DNA of 64,000 bases from contig NZ_JACHWZ010000016.1 of the NCBI RefSeq assembly GCF_014191725.1, positions 1-64,000 of the forward strand. Direction: 5' to 3'. The notes under the pieces were generated by a model. It was not told the origin of the DNA and did no database searches. It saw nothing but the letters and a program-made list of their open reading frames with translations. A program made the position numbers and the translations under genes. How positions within the stretch are numbered: position 1 is the stretch's first letter; every line of letters starts with the position of its first letter. Source of the DNA: Microbulbifer rhizosphaerae (lineage in GTDB: Bacteria; Pseudomonadota; Gammaproteobacteria; Pseudomonadales; Cellvibrionaceae). Shown in pieces: positions 27,578-36,309 of the stretch.

Positions 27578-28780
27578 TCACAGCAGACCGCGAGCCGCCA
27601 GGTTGCGCATCAGGGCGGAGAAGCCGAAAGTCCAGGGGGCTGCCTTGTCGCTGGTGGTGACGGAATTGATCAGCGCGCCCAGCTTGGGGGAGCGGATCAT
27701 CACCCGGTCGCCGGGCTTGTGAGTAAAGCCCTGGCCCGGCTGGTCGCGATCCTGGGTGGGGGCGAACAGGGTACCGGTAAACAGGGCGATGCCGTCCGGG
27801 TACTGGTGGCTGGCGCCGATGGTCTGCGTCACCAGGTCCAGCGGGTCGCGGCTGATGGCGGACATGGGGCTGACCTCGCGCAGCTGGAAGCCGTCTTCCC
27901 CCTCCATCTCCAGGGTGACCTCGGCGCTGCGCACGTCGTCGATGGAGAAAGTCTCGTCGAACAGGCGCACGAAGGGGCCCAGGGAACAGGAGGCGTTGTT
28001 GTCCTTGGCCTTGCCCAGCAGCAGCGCGCTGCGGCCCTCGATATCCCGCAAATTGACATCGTTGCCCAGGGTGGCGCCCACCGCTTCACCGCGGCTGTTC
28101 ACCACCAGCACCAGTTCCGGCTCCGGATTGTTCCAGTTGGAGATGGGGTGCACGCCCACTTGGTCCCCCAGCCCCACGGAGGACAGCGGCTGGGATTTGG
28201 TGAACACCTCCGCCAGCGGGCCTATGCCCACCTCCAGGTATTGGGACCAGATGCCCTCTTCCTGCAGCGCCGTCTTCAGCGCCTCCGCCTCCTCGGAGCC
28301 GGGGACGACCGAGCCGATATCGCCGCCGATCTTCTCCGCCAGTTGTCCGCGTATTTCCTGTGCGCGGGCGGGATCGCCGCCGGCGCGCTCCTCGATCACC
28401 CGCTCCAGCATGCTGCAGGCAAAGGTGACGCCACAGGCCTTGATCGCCTGCAGGTCCACCGGCGCCAGCAGGTAGGGGCTGCGCGGGTCGCGCTTCTGTC
28501 CCAGTATGGGAGCCATGGTATTGCGCAGCAGTTCGTTCAGGCCGCCGATGCGTTGCACCCGGTCCATGTCCGCGGTGCGAGGGGAAAAACCCTGCTCGAT
28601 AAGTTCGGCGATGGTCGGCGCTATGGCGCTGAGGTCGAAGACGCCGTCCTCGCACAGCCACACCGGGCTGGGGCCGGGCACTTTCGACAGGGGCTCAGGC
28701 ACCCAGGCGCGGCCAAGCAGGGTTCCGGCCAGGCCGTCTTCCGGCAGCAGTGTCGCGCGCAAATCCCGTGGTTCAATCAT
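27578..28780 (-). CDS. xylX: 2-keto-3-deoxy-D-xylonate dehydratase (FAH family)
   Basis: This enzyme dehydrates 2-keto-3-deoxyxylonate to 2-oxoglutarate semialdehyde. The ~400-residue protein is of the fumarylacetoacetate hydrolase fold, with the metal-site segments of the KDX/KDA dehydratase branch (VGVHPISNWNNPEPELVLVV, NDVNLRDIEGRSALLLGKAK, CSLGPFVRLFD). The ATG at 28780 (MIEPRDL) has GAGAG at a usable distance and is preferred to the TTG at 28786. A LacI-type operator lies 25 bases before it, so xylX may have its own regulated promoter inside the operon. Confidence 0.9.
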   Translation of the reverse strand: MIEPRDLRATLLPEDGLAGTLLGRAWVPEPLSKVPGPSPVWLCEDGVFDLSAIAPTIAELIEQGFSPRTADMDRVQRIGGLNELLRNTMAPILGQKRDPRSPYLLAPVDLQAIKACGVTFACSMLERVIEERAGGDPARAQEIRGQLAEKIGGDIGSVVPGSEEAEALKTALQEEGIWSQYLEVGIGPLAEVFTKSQPLSSVGLGDQVGVHPISNWNNPEPELVLVVNSRGEAVGATLGNDVNLRDIEGRSALLLGKAKDNNASCSLGPFVRLFDETFSIDDVRSAEVTLEMEGEDGFQLREVSPMSAISRDPLDLVTQTIGASHQYPDGIALFTGTLFAPTQDRDQPGQGFTHKPGDRVMIRSPKLGALINSVTTSDKAAPWTFGFSALMRNLAARGLL

Positions 28781-28804
28781 GGTCAACTCTCACAAATCGT
28801 TAGC

Positions 28805-28818
28805 CGTAAACGTTTACA
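28805..28818. promoter_or_regulatory. LacI-type operator CGTAAACGTTTACA before xylX
   Basis: The 12-bp core GTAAACGTTTAC (28806-28817) is identical to the other three sites; the left end base is C instead of T. It lies between the xylC stop and the xylX start, implying an internal promoter or a secondary binding site. Confidence 0.7.
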
Positions 28819-28837
28819 TTCGAGTACAGGGGGAGAC

Positions 28838-29740
28838 TCAGCCCCCGAACAGCACCGGCGCCGGGCCGCGTACGCCGGGGCGGCAGCGGAACAGGCCGCC
28901 AGCCAGGGGCTGGTCCGCCAGTTCCGCGTCGCTCAGGCCCTTGCGGGCGGTGGTGATATACAGGGTGTCCAGGTCCGGACCGGCGAAGGTGCAGCTGGTG
29001 ACATTGGCCACCGGCAGTTCGATGCGGCCGATGGCCTCGCCCTCCGGGGAGAAGCGGGTGACGCCCCAGCCGCCCCAGTGGCAGACCCACAGGCAGCCCT
29101 CGGCGTCCACGGTCATGCCGTCCGGGTAGCCGGATTCCTCCGGCAATTGCAGGAATACCTGCTTGTTGCGCGGGCTGCCATCGGTCTCCAGGTCAAAGGC
29201 GTAGACGGTGCGCTTCAGGGTATCCGTGTGGTAGAGGATGCGGTTGTCGGGGCTGAATGTCGGGCCGTTGGTAATCACATAGTCCGCGTCCAGCCGCTGC
29301 CAGCTCAGGTCCGGGTCCAGGCGGTAGAGGGCGCCGGTGGGCTCCTCCTCGCCGTCGTCCATGCTGCCGGCCCAGAAGCGGCCGGCGGCGTCGACTTTGC
29401 CGTCGTTGAAGCGGTTCCCGGGGATATCGCTCTCCGGGCCTCCCAGAGGTTCAATTCCCACTCCGTCGCCGTCCGGGAACAACAGCGCGAAGCCGTCGCG
29501 GATCGCGCCTACAAAGCCGCCGCCAGCGCGGGGGGCGATTGCGGACAGCTGGCTGTCCAGCTGCCAGCTGGATCGTTCATTGCACCCTTTACTATTCTCG
29601 GGGGGACAGTAGCGGTGCAGCACGCTGCGCTTGATATCCACCCAGTAGAGGGCCTGCTCCCGCGCCACCCAGACCGGCCCCTCGCCGAGGGTGGCGGCGG
29701 CGGGCCAGACGCATTCCGGTTCCATTTGCAGCTGCTGCAC
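28838..29740 (-). CDS. xylC: Xylono-1,4-lactonase (SMP-30/gluconolactonase family)
   Basis: It hydrolyses the lactone made by xylose dehydrogenase to xylonate. The 300-residue beta-propeller has the family marks: LGEGPVWVAREQALYWVDI (with the first metal-ligand Glu), NRFNDGKVDAAGRFWAGSM, ITNGPTFSPDNRILYHTDT and YPDGMTVDAEGCLWV. Translation probably starts at the GTG at 29740, three bases after the transporter stop and behind GGAGGGCTGAGCC, so it is coupled to the transporter gene. An ATG at 29725 is possible. Confidence 0.92.
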   Translation of the reverse strand: MQQLQMEPECVWPAAATLGEGPVWVAREQALYWVDIKRSVLHRYCPPENSKGCNERSSWQLDSQLSAIAPRAGGGFVGAIRDGFALLFPDGDGVGIEPLGGPESDIPGNRFNDGKVDAAGRFWAGSMDDGEEEPTGALYRLDPDLSWQRLDADYVITNGPTFSPDNRILYHTDTLKRTVYAFDLETDGSPRNKQVFLQLPEESGYPDGMTVDAEGCLWVCHWGGWGVTRFSPEGEAIGRIELPVANVTSCTFAGPDLDTLYITTARKGLSDAELADQPLAGGLFRCRPGVRGPAPVLFGG

Positions 29741-29743
29741 GGC

Positions 29744-31183
29744 TCAGCCCTCCATCTGCTCCAGTTCGCGACCCTTGGTCTCGTGCACCATGCGGGAGAC
29801 GAACAGGATCGAAATAAATGCGCAGAGGGCGTAGAGGCCGTAGCTGCCGGACAGCTGGATGCTCACCAGCAACATGGGGAAAGAGGCGGTGATCAGGAAG
29901 TTGGAACCCCACTGCGCCAGGCCGCTGACCGCGAGACCGGAACCCCGGATCTGGTTGGGGAACATCTCTCCCAGCATCACCCACATCACCGGGCCCCAGG
30001 AGGCGTTGAAGAAGACCACATAGGCGTTGGCGGCGAGCAGCGCGATGGTGCCCACGCCGTCGGACAACTGCAGGGAGCCGTTCTCATCCAGGGTGGCCTG
30101 AGAGAAGGCCACGGCCATCACCGCCAGAGTGACCGCCATGCCCACCGAGCCCCACCACAGGAGCGGCTTTCTGCCCACCTTGTCGATCAGCAGCAGCGCG
30201 GTGATCACCGCGGCGATGCTCACCGCGCCGGACACCACGTTGATCAGCAGCGCGTCGCTCTCGGTGAAACCCACCGATTGCCAGAGCACGGCGCCATAGT
30301 AGAAGACCACATTGATCCCCACCAGCTGCTGGAAGGTGGCGAGGCCGATGCCCACCCAGACGATCTTGCGCAGTCCGCCGCCGGGCGCTTTCAGGTCGGA
30401 GAGTTTCGGACTGTGATCCGCGGAGAGGGAGCGCTCGATTTCCGCCACTTTTTCCCCGCCCGCGCGTTCGCCAAACAGCTTGCCAAGTACCGCGCCGGCC
30501 TGCTCTTTTTTCCCCTTTGCCACCAGGAAGCGGGGGCTCTCCGGAATAAAGAAGAGGCCGACCAGGAAGACCAACGCCGGCAGCAATTCCATCCAGAACA
30601 TCCAGCGCCAGGTTTCGAAGCCCAGCCAGAATTCGGCGGTGGAGGCCCCGGCCCAGCGGGCCAGCAGGTAGTTGCTGACAAAAGCGCCGAACAGGCCGCT
30701 GATGATCGCCACCTGCTGCACCGTGGCCAGGCGGCCCCGGTAGGCGGCAGGCGCCACTTCGCTGATATAGGCGGGGGTCATCACGCTGGCAGCGCCCACG
30801 GCGAGGCCGCCGAGGATGCGGTAGATCACGAATTCCACGGAGCCGGTGGCGATGCCTGAGCCCCAGGCACTGATGATAAAGAATACCGCGGCAGCCATCA
30901 GCAGCGTGCGGCGCCCGTAGACGTCCGCCAGCCGCCCGGCGAAGAAGGCGCCGACGGCGCAGCCCAGCAGCATGGAGGCCACGTTGAAGCCGGTGCCGGC
31001 ACTATCTGAGTTGAACGCCGCCTGCAGGCCGTCCACGGTGCCGTTGATCACACCGCTATCGAAGCCGAACAGGAAGCCGCCGATGGTGGCCACCACACTG
31101 ATGGCGATCACCAGGAAGTGGTTGGTCTCGGAAGCGCTGGAGACGCCTTGCTCCAGTGCTGCACTGTCTAGGGTGGGATTCAT
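29744..31183 (-). CDS. xylE: MFS sugar porter, probably D-xylose:H+ symporter
   Basis: The 479-residue inner-membrane protein has about 12 hydrophobic segments and the sugar-porter signatures GRLADVYGRR (loop 2-3), PESPRFL (after segment 6), and QQLVGINVVFYYG in segment 7. In the sugar porter family the QQ-G-N-Y pattern lines the sugar site, as in E. coli XylE. The start follows GAGGGAATAATATA and a perfect LacI-type operator lies about 110 bases upstream. It leads the minus-strand operon transporter-xylC-xylX-xylA, with xylD beyond. The xylose substrate is inferred from context. Confidence 0.92.
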   Translation of the reverse strand: MNPTLDSAALEQGVSSASETNHFLVIAISVVATIGGFLFGFDSGVINGTVDGLQAAFNSDSAGTGFNVASMLLGCAVGAFFAGRLADVYGRRTLLMAAAVFFIISAWGSGIATGSVEFVIYRILGGLAVGAASVMTPAYISEVAPAAYRGRLATVQQVAIISGLFGAFVSNYLLARWAGASTAEFWLGFETWRWMFWMELLPALVFLVGLFFIPESPRFLVAKGKKEQAGAVLGKLFGERAGGEKVAEIERSLSADHSPKLSDLKAPGGGLRKIVWVGIGLATFQQLVGINVVFYYGAVLWQSVGFTESDALLINVVSGAVSIAAVITALLLIDKVGRKPLLWWGSVGMAVTLAVMAVAFSQATLDENGSLQLSDGVGTIALLAANAYVVFFNASWGPVMWVMLGEMFPNQIRGSGLAVSGLAQWGSNFLITASFPMLLVSIQLSGSYGLYALCAFISILFVSRMVHETKGRELEQMEG

Positions 31184-31291
31184 TATATTATTCCCTCACT
31201 CGCTGTATGGCCGGGGGCGGCCTGTCTGTTTTTTGTTCTGCCCATTGTCGCCGCAGATTGCACATCAAGCCAAGCGACTTTACACCACATT

Positions 31292-31309
31292 AATGTAAAC
31301 GTTTACATT
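31292..31309. promoter_or_regulatory. 18-bp LacI-type operator before the xylose transporter operon
   Basis: AATGTAAACGTTTACATT is a perfect 18-base palindrome and the longest version of the shared site. It lies between the regulator gene's 3' end and the transporter start. Confidence 0.8.
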
Positions 31310-31370
31310 CAGTCAAGGGGAAGGGCGAACGGTACGCGTTAACGCGGGCCTTGTGTTCGTCCCAGCGGGC

Positions 31371-31411
31371 CTGCGGCCCGCAATGCCGAGCTGGAGGCTC
31401 GGCGCTCCCGG
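31371..31411. repeat. Family D-like repeat
   Basis: CCTGCGGCCCGCAATGCCG followed by AGCTGGAGGCTCGGCGCTCC and CGGC resembles the D units at 3920, 20458, 27546 and 52172. It abuts the stop codon of the LacI-type gene. Confidence 0.6.
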
Positions 31412-31414
31412 CAC

Positions 31415-32452
31415 TCAGTCCGCCGGCGGCGCCCCGGTGGACTCGCGGATCACCAGGCGGTGGGGCACGATTTCCGGCTCGCCGCCAATATCGTCCCCGC
31501 CGATGGCGCGGCACAGCCGCTGCATGGTGTGCTCGCCAATCTCTTCCGCCGGCTGGGCGACAGTGGTCAGCGGCGGGTCGAGGACCTCCGCGTAGCGGAT
31601 GTCGTCGAAGCCCAGCACGGAGATATCCTCGGGAATGCGCAGCCCGGCGCGGCGCAGCTCGTGCATCGCGCCCATGGCCATTTCGTCGTTGGCACAGAAG
31701 ATGGCGGTGGGCCGGGGGCTCTGCGCCAGCAGGTAGTGCACCGCGCCGCGGGCGCCCTCAATAGTCTGGCGGCCCTCGGCAATCCAGTTGTCGGCCACTT
31801 CCAGGCCGGCCTCGGTCATGGCCTGACGGTAGCCCTGTTCGCGGCCACGGGTGAGCAGGGAGGTGTGCAGCCCGGAAATAAAACCGATGCGCCGGTGGCC
31901 CAGGCGAATCAGGTGCCGGGTGGCCTCAGCCGCGGCGCTCTCGTTGTCGACCCGCACACTGGGATAGTGGCTCAATTGCGGTGCAACCGTCTCACAGCCG
32001 ATCACGATGGGCGGGAGCTTCTCGCCCTTGTGGCCGCCGTTTTTCCCCAGCTTTCCGTTCCCTTCCTTCATGAACGGCGAAGTACTCGCCAGCAGGATGA
32101 TGCCGTCCGCCTGCTTGGAGAAGACGATATCGCTGTATTCGTCGAACTCCAGAGTATTGAATTGGGTCTCGCGGATCAGGATGCTGTAGCCCTCCTCCCG
32201 GGCCACCCGCCAGATGCCGCGCATCACCCCGGCGAAGAAGGGATCGCCCACCGAGGGCAGGATCACCACCACCAGGCTGGTGCGGCCGCGGCGAAAATTG
32301 CGCGCCAGCGCATTGGGGGCGTAACCGGTCTGCAGTATCGCCTCCTGCACCTTGCGCCGGGTCTTTTCCCGCACGTGCTCAGGACTGTTGAGATAGCGCG
32401 AGACGGTGGCGATGGAAACCCCGGCAATTTTGGCCACTTGTTTGATCGACAC
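31415..32452 (-). CDS. xylR: LacI family transcriptional repressor of the xylose/xylan genes
   Basis: The 345-residue regulator has an N-terminal LacI helix-turn-helix (SIKQVAKIAGVSIATVSRYL, hinge NALARNFRRG) and a periplasmic-binding-protein-like effector domain (ILPSVGDPFFAGVMRG, DGIILLAS, RLGHRRIGFISG, CANDEMAMGAM, LGFDDIRYAEVLDPPLTTV). The start is GTG (32452). A glycine- and lysine-rich insert (MKEGNGKLGKNGGHKGEK) within the effector domain is not usual. Four palindromic operators surround the xylose genes, two of them flanking this gene, so it most likely represses them until xylose or a derivative binds. This is inference. No operator is found between 31415 and its own start. Confidence 0.9.
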   Translation of the reverse strand: MSIKQVAKIAGVSIATVSRYLNSPEHVREKTRRKVQEAILQTGYAPNALARNFRRGRTSLVVVILPSVGDPFFAGVMRGIWRVAREEGYSILIRETQFNTLEFDEYSDIVFSKQADGIILLASTSPFMKEGNGKLGKNGGHKGEKLPPIVIGCETVAPQLSHYPSVRVDNESAAAEATRHLIRLGHRRIGFISGLHTSLLTRGREQGYRQAMTEAGLEVADNWIAEGRQTIEGARGAVHYLLAQSPRPTAIFCANDEMAMGAMHELRRAGLRIPEDISVLGFDDIRYAEVLDPPLTTVAQPAEEIGEHTMQRLCRAIGGDDIGGEPEIVPHRLVIRESTGAPPAD

Positions 32453-32551
32453 CTGTGATGTTCCTGTACCAGCAATTGAAACCCGGCGATACTAACCTAG
32501 AAACCGCAGTTGGATCACGAAAGTCCAGGCAAGCTCTTGGCGCGCCTAGCA

Positions 32552-32602
32552 AATTTAAAAATCGACTCATCACCAATAAGGTGACCACACGATTTTTAAA
32601 TT
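32552..32602. repeat. 51-bp hairpin with two stacked stems in the xylR-xylB divergent region
   Basis: AATTTAAAAATCG (32552-32564) is exactly inverted at 32590-32602. Inside, TCACC and GGTGA form a second stem around AATAA. It lies 100 bases upstream of the regulator start and about 120 bases before the xylB operator. It is A/T-rich, unlike the TGTAGGA repeats. It may be a protein-binding site, an RNA structure or a bidirectional stop; the rest of the 32453-32817 region holds only the operator. Confidence 0.6.
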
Positions 32603-32721
32603 CACTATGCACATCAATATCTTACCTGTCTTTTTCGCGCCCAACTGCGGCTCCCGGGTTAACGCCTCCTGCATGAAATTTCCCGGTTCGCGGGACTCAC
32701 TCTGCCGCATAGCGAAGAAAT

Positions 32722-32735
32722 TGTAAACGTTTACA
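32722..32735. promoter_or_regulatory. LacI-type operator TGTAAACGTTTACA before xylB
   Basis: This palindrome is identical to those at 841-854 and inside 31292-31309, and lies about 83 bases before the xylB start, a good place for a repressor site at a promoter. Confidence 0.75.
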
Positions 32736-32817
32736 TTTTGTGTTAGCGTTGGTGTCTTAGAATGACATACAGCCGGCAGAAGAAAATGCCGCGCGCTTTA
32801 CACGAGAAGAAGTAGAA

Positions 32818-33642
32818 ATGGCCAATAACAACAAACTGGCGGTAGTGACCGGAGGCACCACCGGTATCGGCAAAGGGATCTCCCTCCGCCTCGCCGAGGC
32901 AGGCTGGAAGGTGGCGGTCAACAACCTGGAGGCGGAGAGCGAATCGGCGCGCGCACTGCAGTCGGAAGTCGAAGCCCTGGGACAGAATCTTTACTTCGCC
33001 CCCTGCGACGTGGGCGACAGTCGCTCTGTGGACCGCTTCTATCAGGGAGTGGTCGATCACTTCCAGCAGGCTCCCGACCTGCTGGTCAACAATGCCGGCG
33101 TCCAGACCTGGGCGCCGCTGCTGGAACTGAACGAAGACGACTGGGACCGGGTAATCCGCACCAACCTGAAGGGCTGCTTCCTCAACACCCAGCGGGTGGC
33201 GCGCCTGATGGTGGAAGCGGGCGTGCCCGGCAGTATCGTCAATATCGGCTCTGGCTGTAACAAGCTGGCCTTCCCCCGCCTGGTGGATTACGCGGCGAGC
33301 AAGGGGGGCATCGAGATGCTCACCAAGACCTCCGCAGTGGAACTGGGCGAGTACGGCATCCGCGTCAACTGCGTGGCGCCGGGGGGCATCCTGATCGAGC
33401 GTACGGAAAGGGAAGCCCCGGACTACGCCGCCGCCTGGTCGGCCATCACTCCTCTGGGTCGGGTCGGCTACGCCCGGGATATCGCCGACGCGGTGCTCTT
33501 TCTCGCCGATGCCAAGGCATCGTTTATCAGCGGCCAGACTCTCTGGGTGGACGGCGGCGCCTTCAGTAAGGCCAACTGGCCCTACGCCAAAACCGAGGAG
33601 ACGGTACCGGATCTGGCACAGGGAGAGGTTGCGGACAGCTAG
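32818..33642 (+). CDS. xylB: D-xylose 1-dehydrogenase, short-chain dehydrogenase family
   Basis: It oxidises D-xylose to xylonolactone with NAD(P)+, the first step of the Weimberg pathway. The 274-residue SDR has the cofactor motif TGGTTGIG (11-18), the structural NNAG (91-94) and the catalytic Ser145, Tyr158 and Lys162 (DYAASKGG). The ATG follows AAGAAGTAGAA. The operator at 32722 and the neighbouring transporter, lactonase and dehydratase genes give the substrate; glucose 1-dehydrogenase is the main alternative. A ~180-base piece of a closely similar gene is found at 57328-57507. Confidence 0.9.
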   Translation: MANNNKLAVVTGGTTGIGKGISLRLAEAGWKVAVNNLEAESESARALQSEVEALGQNLYFAPCDVGDSRSVDRFYQGVVDHFQQAPDLLVNNAGVQTWAPLLELNEDDWDRVIRTNLKGCFLNTQRVARLMVEAGVPGSIVNIGSGCNKLAFPRLVDYAASKGGIEMLTKTSAVELGEYGIRVNCVAPGGILIERTEREAPDYAAAWSAITPLGRVGYARDIADAVLFLADAKASFISGQTLWVDGGAFSKANWPYAKTEETVPDLAQGEVADS

Positions 33643-33694
33643 GCGGCTCGCACACAAGCGGTGTCCAATTGCCCCTATTGCGGATAGAAACAAA

Positions 33695-33718
33695 AAGCTC
33701 CTCGTCGAGGGGCTTCTT
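33695..33718 (+). terminator. Probable terminator after xylB
   Basis: AAGCTCCTCG and CGAGGGGCTT form a stem with one mismatch and a tiny loop, followed by CTTCTTAT. It lies about 50 bases after the xylB stop. Confidence 0.6.
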
Positions 33719-33774
33719 ATCAGTTGGCAAACGTATCCCCTTTGAGATGCCCGTCTCCTATAGGCGCTGGCTTT

Positions 33775-33950
33775 GCTGGCCGGCAGCGAGTTGCACAGTA
33801 TCGCGCAGGGTATAGGCAGGATCCAACCAGGCGATGCCGTCACCGACCATCGGCAGCAACAGGCCGGGCGCACGCCATCTCGGTAATCCACAGGCCCACC
33901 CGCGTCTGCTCCCAGCCCTGGAACATCAGCAAGCTGATACCGCTCAGGCG
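33775..33950 (-). pseudogene. Decayed fragment of an MFS sugar transporter
   Basis: The minus strand reads GISLLMFQGWEQTRVGLWIT, then after a frameshift LLLPMVGDGIAW and further matches to the segment LLFQGGEQTQVNLLITEV to MPYAILSDSLPP of the transporter at 50397-51917. Nothing of the rest of that gene is present. It is a stray piece of a maltose-type transporter. The remainder of 33719-34153 contains nothing I recognise. Confidence 0.75.
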
Positions 33951-34153
33951 CCGATAAAGCGTAAGTGCCCGTACGGCCCTCGCAGCCACGCTGACGCATG
34001 TTCTTCAATCCACAAATGCAAATGATCGCCAGTGAACCACACAGCGCGTCACAACCGAAAAGCGCGCACCGTCTCGACTGCTTGAACAGTTCGGCATTCT
34101 ACGGCGTAAGCTGATCCAGCGGGACAAGTTAGAAACAGGGAGAGTTAATTTTC

Positions 34154-35009
34154 ATGTCGTTGACTGATACTGCATGCATACTGCGACAAGCTTGGATTAC
34201 CTTGCTTATATTCGCTTCCTGTGTCCCGGCATTGGCTGCCGGCAACTCTTTTCACACTCTGCGAATCATGCCCGAAAACGATATTGTCGGGGCCTATACC
34301 GAAGCGCAACGCTTGAGGTCTGCATTGGATGATACGGCCACAGAAACTGATCGCGTGCACCTGCTTAACCTTCTGGCTCGCATTGAATTCCTATTAGGAT
34401 CAAGTGAGCAAGCAGAAATACACAACCGCCAGGCAATGGACCTGGCCACTCAAATCGCTGATCGTGCCGGCCAGTCCGAAGCCCTGCTGAATCTGACTAA
34501 AATTGCGCTGAACCAAGGGAAAATTGAACAATCCATTGAGTTCGCATTCCGCAGTTACCACCTGCTTGAAGAAGATACTGAACACCCTGAACTGCTTGGT
34601 GAAGTCATGTTTTGGCTGACTTCGGCTTATCGCCGAAGGAAACTGGAGTCGCCGTTCTCACTCAATATAGGATTGTTGTCATTTGCTCGCATGCTAAGCA
34701 AGCAGGGCCGTCAGGCCGAGCGCGTGGAATTATTGAACGATGTGATCAGTATTTACGAGAAGCACCCGAACCCTGGGCTTTGGTATGCGCTGGCGGCTCG
34801 CAGTGAAGGCTATCAGCAGTAAGGAATCCCTTACCAAGGTGGCGCGGCATGCCGATGCCAGCAAGGTAGAAATAAAAATGACAACAAAAGATCAGCATTT
34901 AACCCTGCAGATCCATGACAATGGTAAAGGCTTTCATGTCGACGACAACAAAGGCACATCATATGGCTTAGCCGGCTTGCCAGAGCGCGCCATAATGCTG
35001 GGTGGATAG
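34154..35009 (+). pseudogene. Internally deleted sensor histidine kinase (signal peptide + TPR, then HATPase end)
   Basis: The first frame (34154-34822) encodes a signal peptide and TPR-like helices (LLNLLARIEFLLGSSEQAEI, NQGKIEQSIEFAFRSYHLLE). Near 34800 another frame takes over with the ATPase end of a NarX/UhpB-type kinase: SKESLTKVARHADASKVEI, then LQIHDNGKGF and GLAGLPERAIMLGG. The membrane segment, the phospho-accepting histidine helix and the N-box start are missing. So the kinase was shortened by deletion plus frameshift. Its product cannot phosphorylate itself. It directly precedes the response regulator, which was its likely partner. Confidence 0.8.
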
Positions 35010-35077
35010 TTATACATTGATAGTGCTTTAAATAACAGTCAGTTTTCATGTGCAAATACCGAAGGAAAAACAACTGC

Positions 35078-35710
35078 ATGATTAATATTCTATTGGCAGA
35101 TGATCACGGAATAGTGCGTGAAGGTATTAAACGCCTGCTTGATCTAACCGCAGATATTTGTGTGACAGCGGAAGCAGAGAACGGCAGCCAGGCACTTAAG
35201 TTATTAAAGGAAACCGAGGTTGACTTAGTATTGCTTGACATGTCAATGCCCGGAGTCAGCGGCGCCAACCTAATTGCTCGCTTGGTGGCGCATTTCCCGG
35301 CAATCCCAATCCTGGTGTTAAGCATGCACAATGAACCGCAAATCGCCCGCCGTGCGCTGGCCGCCGGGGCTGCAGGCTATCTGACCAAAGACAGTGAACC
35401 CGAAATCCTGCTGACCGCTATTCGCAGAATAGCCCGGGGAAAACGTTATATTGATCCCGATCTGGCAGAGCAACTGGTTTTTCCAATCAGCGATGGAAAA
35501 TCCGGCTTACCGCACGAGCAACTGTCCGAGCGGGAACTTGAAGTTATGATATTACTGGCCAAAGGCACCAGTTTGAATAGGATTGCCGAGCAGTTGTTGA
35601 TCAGCAGTAAAACCGTAAGCACACATAAAATGCGTTTAATGAGAAAGCTCAATGCAAAGAGCAATGCCGACATCATCCGCTATGCAATCGCACACCAGTT
35701 GATAGCCTGA
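35078..35710 (+). CDS. NarL/FixJ family response regulator, apparently orphaned
   Basis: The 210-residue protein has a receiver domain (acidic pair Asp8-Asp9, phosphorylation site Asp54 in LVLLDMSMPG, Lys104 in YLTKDSE) and a C-terminal LuxR-type helix-turn-helix (LSERELEVMILLAKGTSLNR, LLISSKTVSTHKMRLMRKL). It is intact. The start at 35078 (MINILLADDH) was chosen; the frame extends to 35048. Its partner kinase just upstream is broken, so it may be activated by another kinase or by a small phosphodonor. It reads toward the GTPase operon 600 bases downstream and could control it; this is inference. Confidence 0.9.
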   Translation: MINILLADDHGIVREGIKRLLDLTADICVTAEAENGSQALKLLKETEVDLVLLDMSMPGVSGANLIARLVAHFPAIPILVLSMHNEPQIARRALAAGAAGYLTKDSEPEILLTAIRRIARGKRYIDPDLAEQLVFPISDGKSGLPHEQLSERELEVMILLAKGTSLNRIAEQLLISSKTVSTHKMRLMRKLNAKSNADIIRYAIAHQLIA

Positions 35711-36309
35711 CGATTTTTACTGGAAGCGGTTTTACAACATAACGAACGAATGGCTGGCAGCACCCTCCAGGGCGCAGACACCGGAGTGCGCAAGTAGTAC
35801 ATGGGGGGGGGCCGGCCGGGCTGGCACACCAGCGCCGTCAAGCACACATGCAGCAGTTGTGAAACAGCTTCCAGCATTTATCATCGGGATCGTTAATTGG
35901 TACTGTATTATTCAAAGTTAACCCTCTCTGCTTCTTTCAGTTTCTTGTTACCGCTGGCCACTCCCAACTGATTCCAGTTTGATCGCGCCTACTCGTGGTG
36001 CAATATCCTCAGTAACTTGTCAGTTTATCCCTACACAAGTAAGCCCAAGCCCACCTTGATACCAGCGAACACCGATAGCCTGCATGCCTTGCTGACATTT
36101 AGAATCGTTGCAATTGTTGGCGGCTTATCCCGCCCGCAGGTATTCACAGCGCGTATTGAAAGAGAGACTTCCCTAGAGTCCCGACAATAAAGAAGCAATA
36201 CAAAAGCCTGAATAATGTCGGGAAATAAATCATGGCAGCCTGGAATAATCGTTCCAATGCTCTGCACAAGATTCCCCTGCTTGATGATTTTGTTCTGGGA
36301 GAACAGTAG
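35711..36309. other. Intergenic stretch before the GTPase operon
   Basis: No convincing gene on either strand. It contains a run of nine G residues (35803-35811) next to GCCGGCCGGG and is otherwise unstructured to the eye. GGGAGAACAGTAG at its end is the ribosome site of the next gene, so the operon promoter probably lies here. Confidence 0.5.

Noticed and set aside
26867-30859. 1330-codon plus-strand open frame across xylA, xylX, xylC and the transporter
   Set aside because: It crosses several well-supported minus-strand genes, has His/Gly/Ala-rich shadow composition and no recognisable domain.
35803-35811. Run of nine G as a phase-variation tract
   Set aside because: It lies in a non-coding stretch and is not placed in a visible promoter or reading frame.
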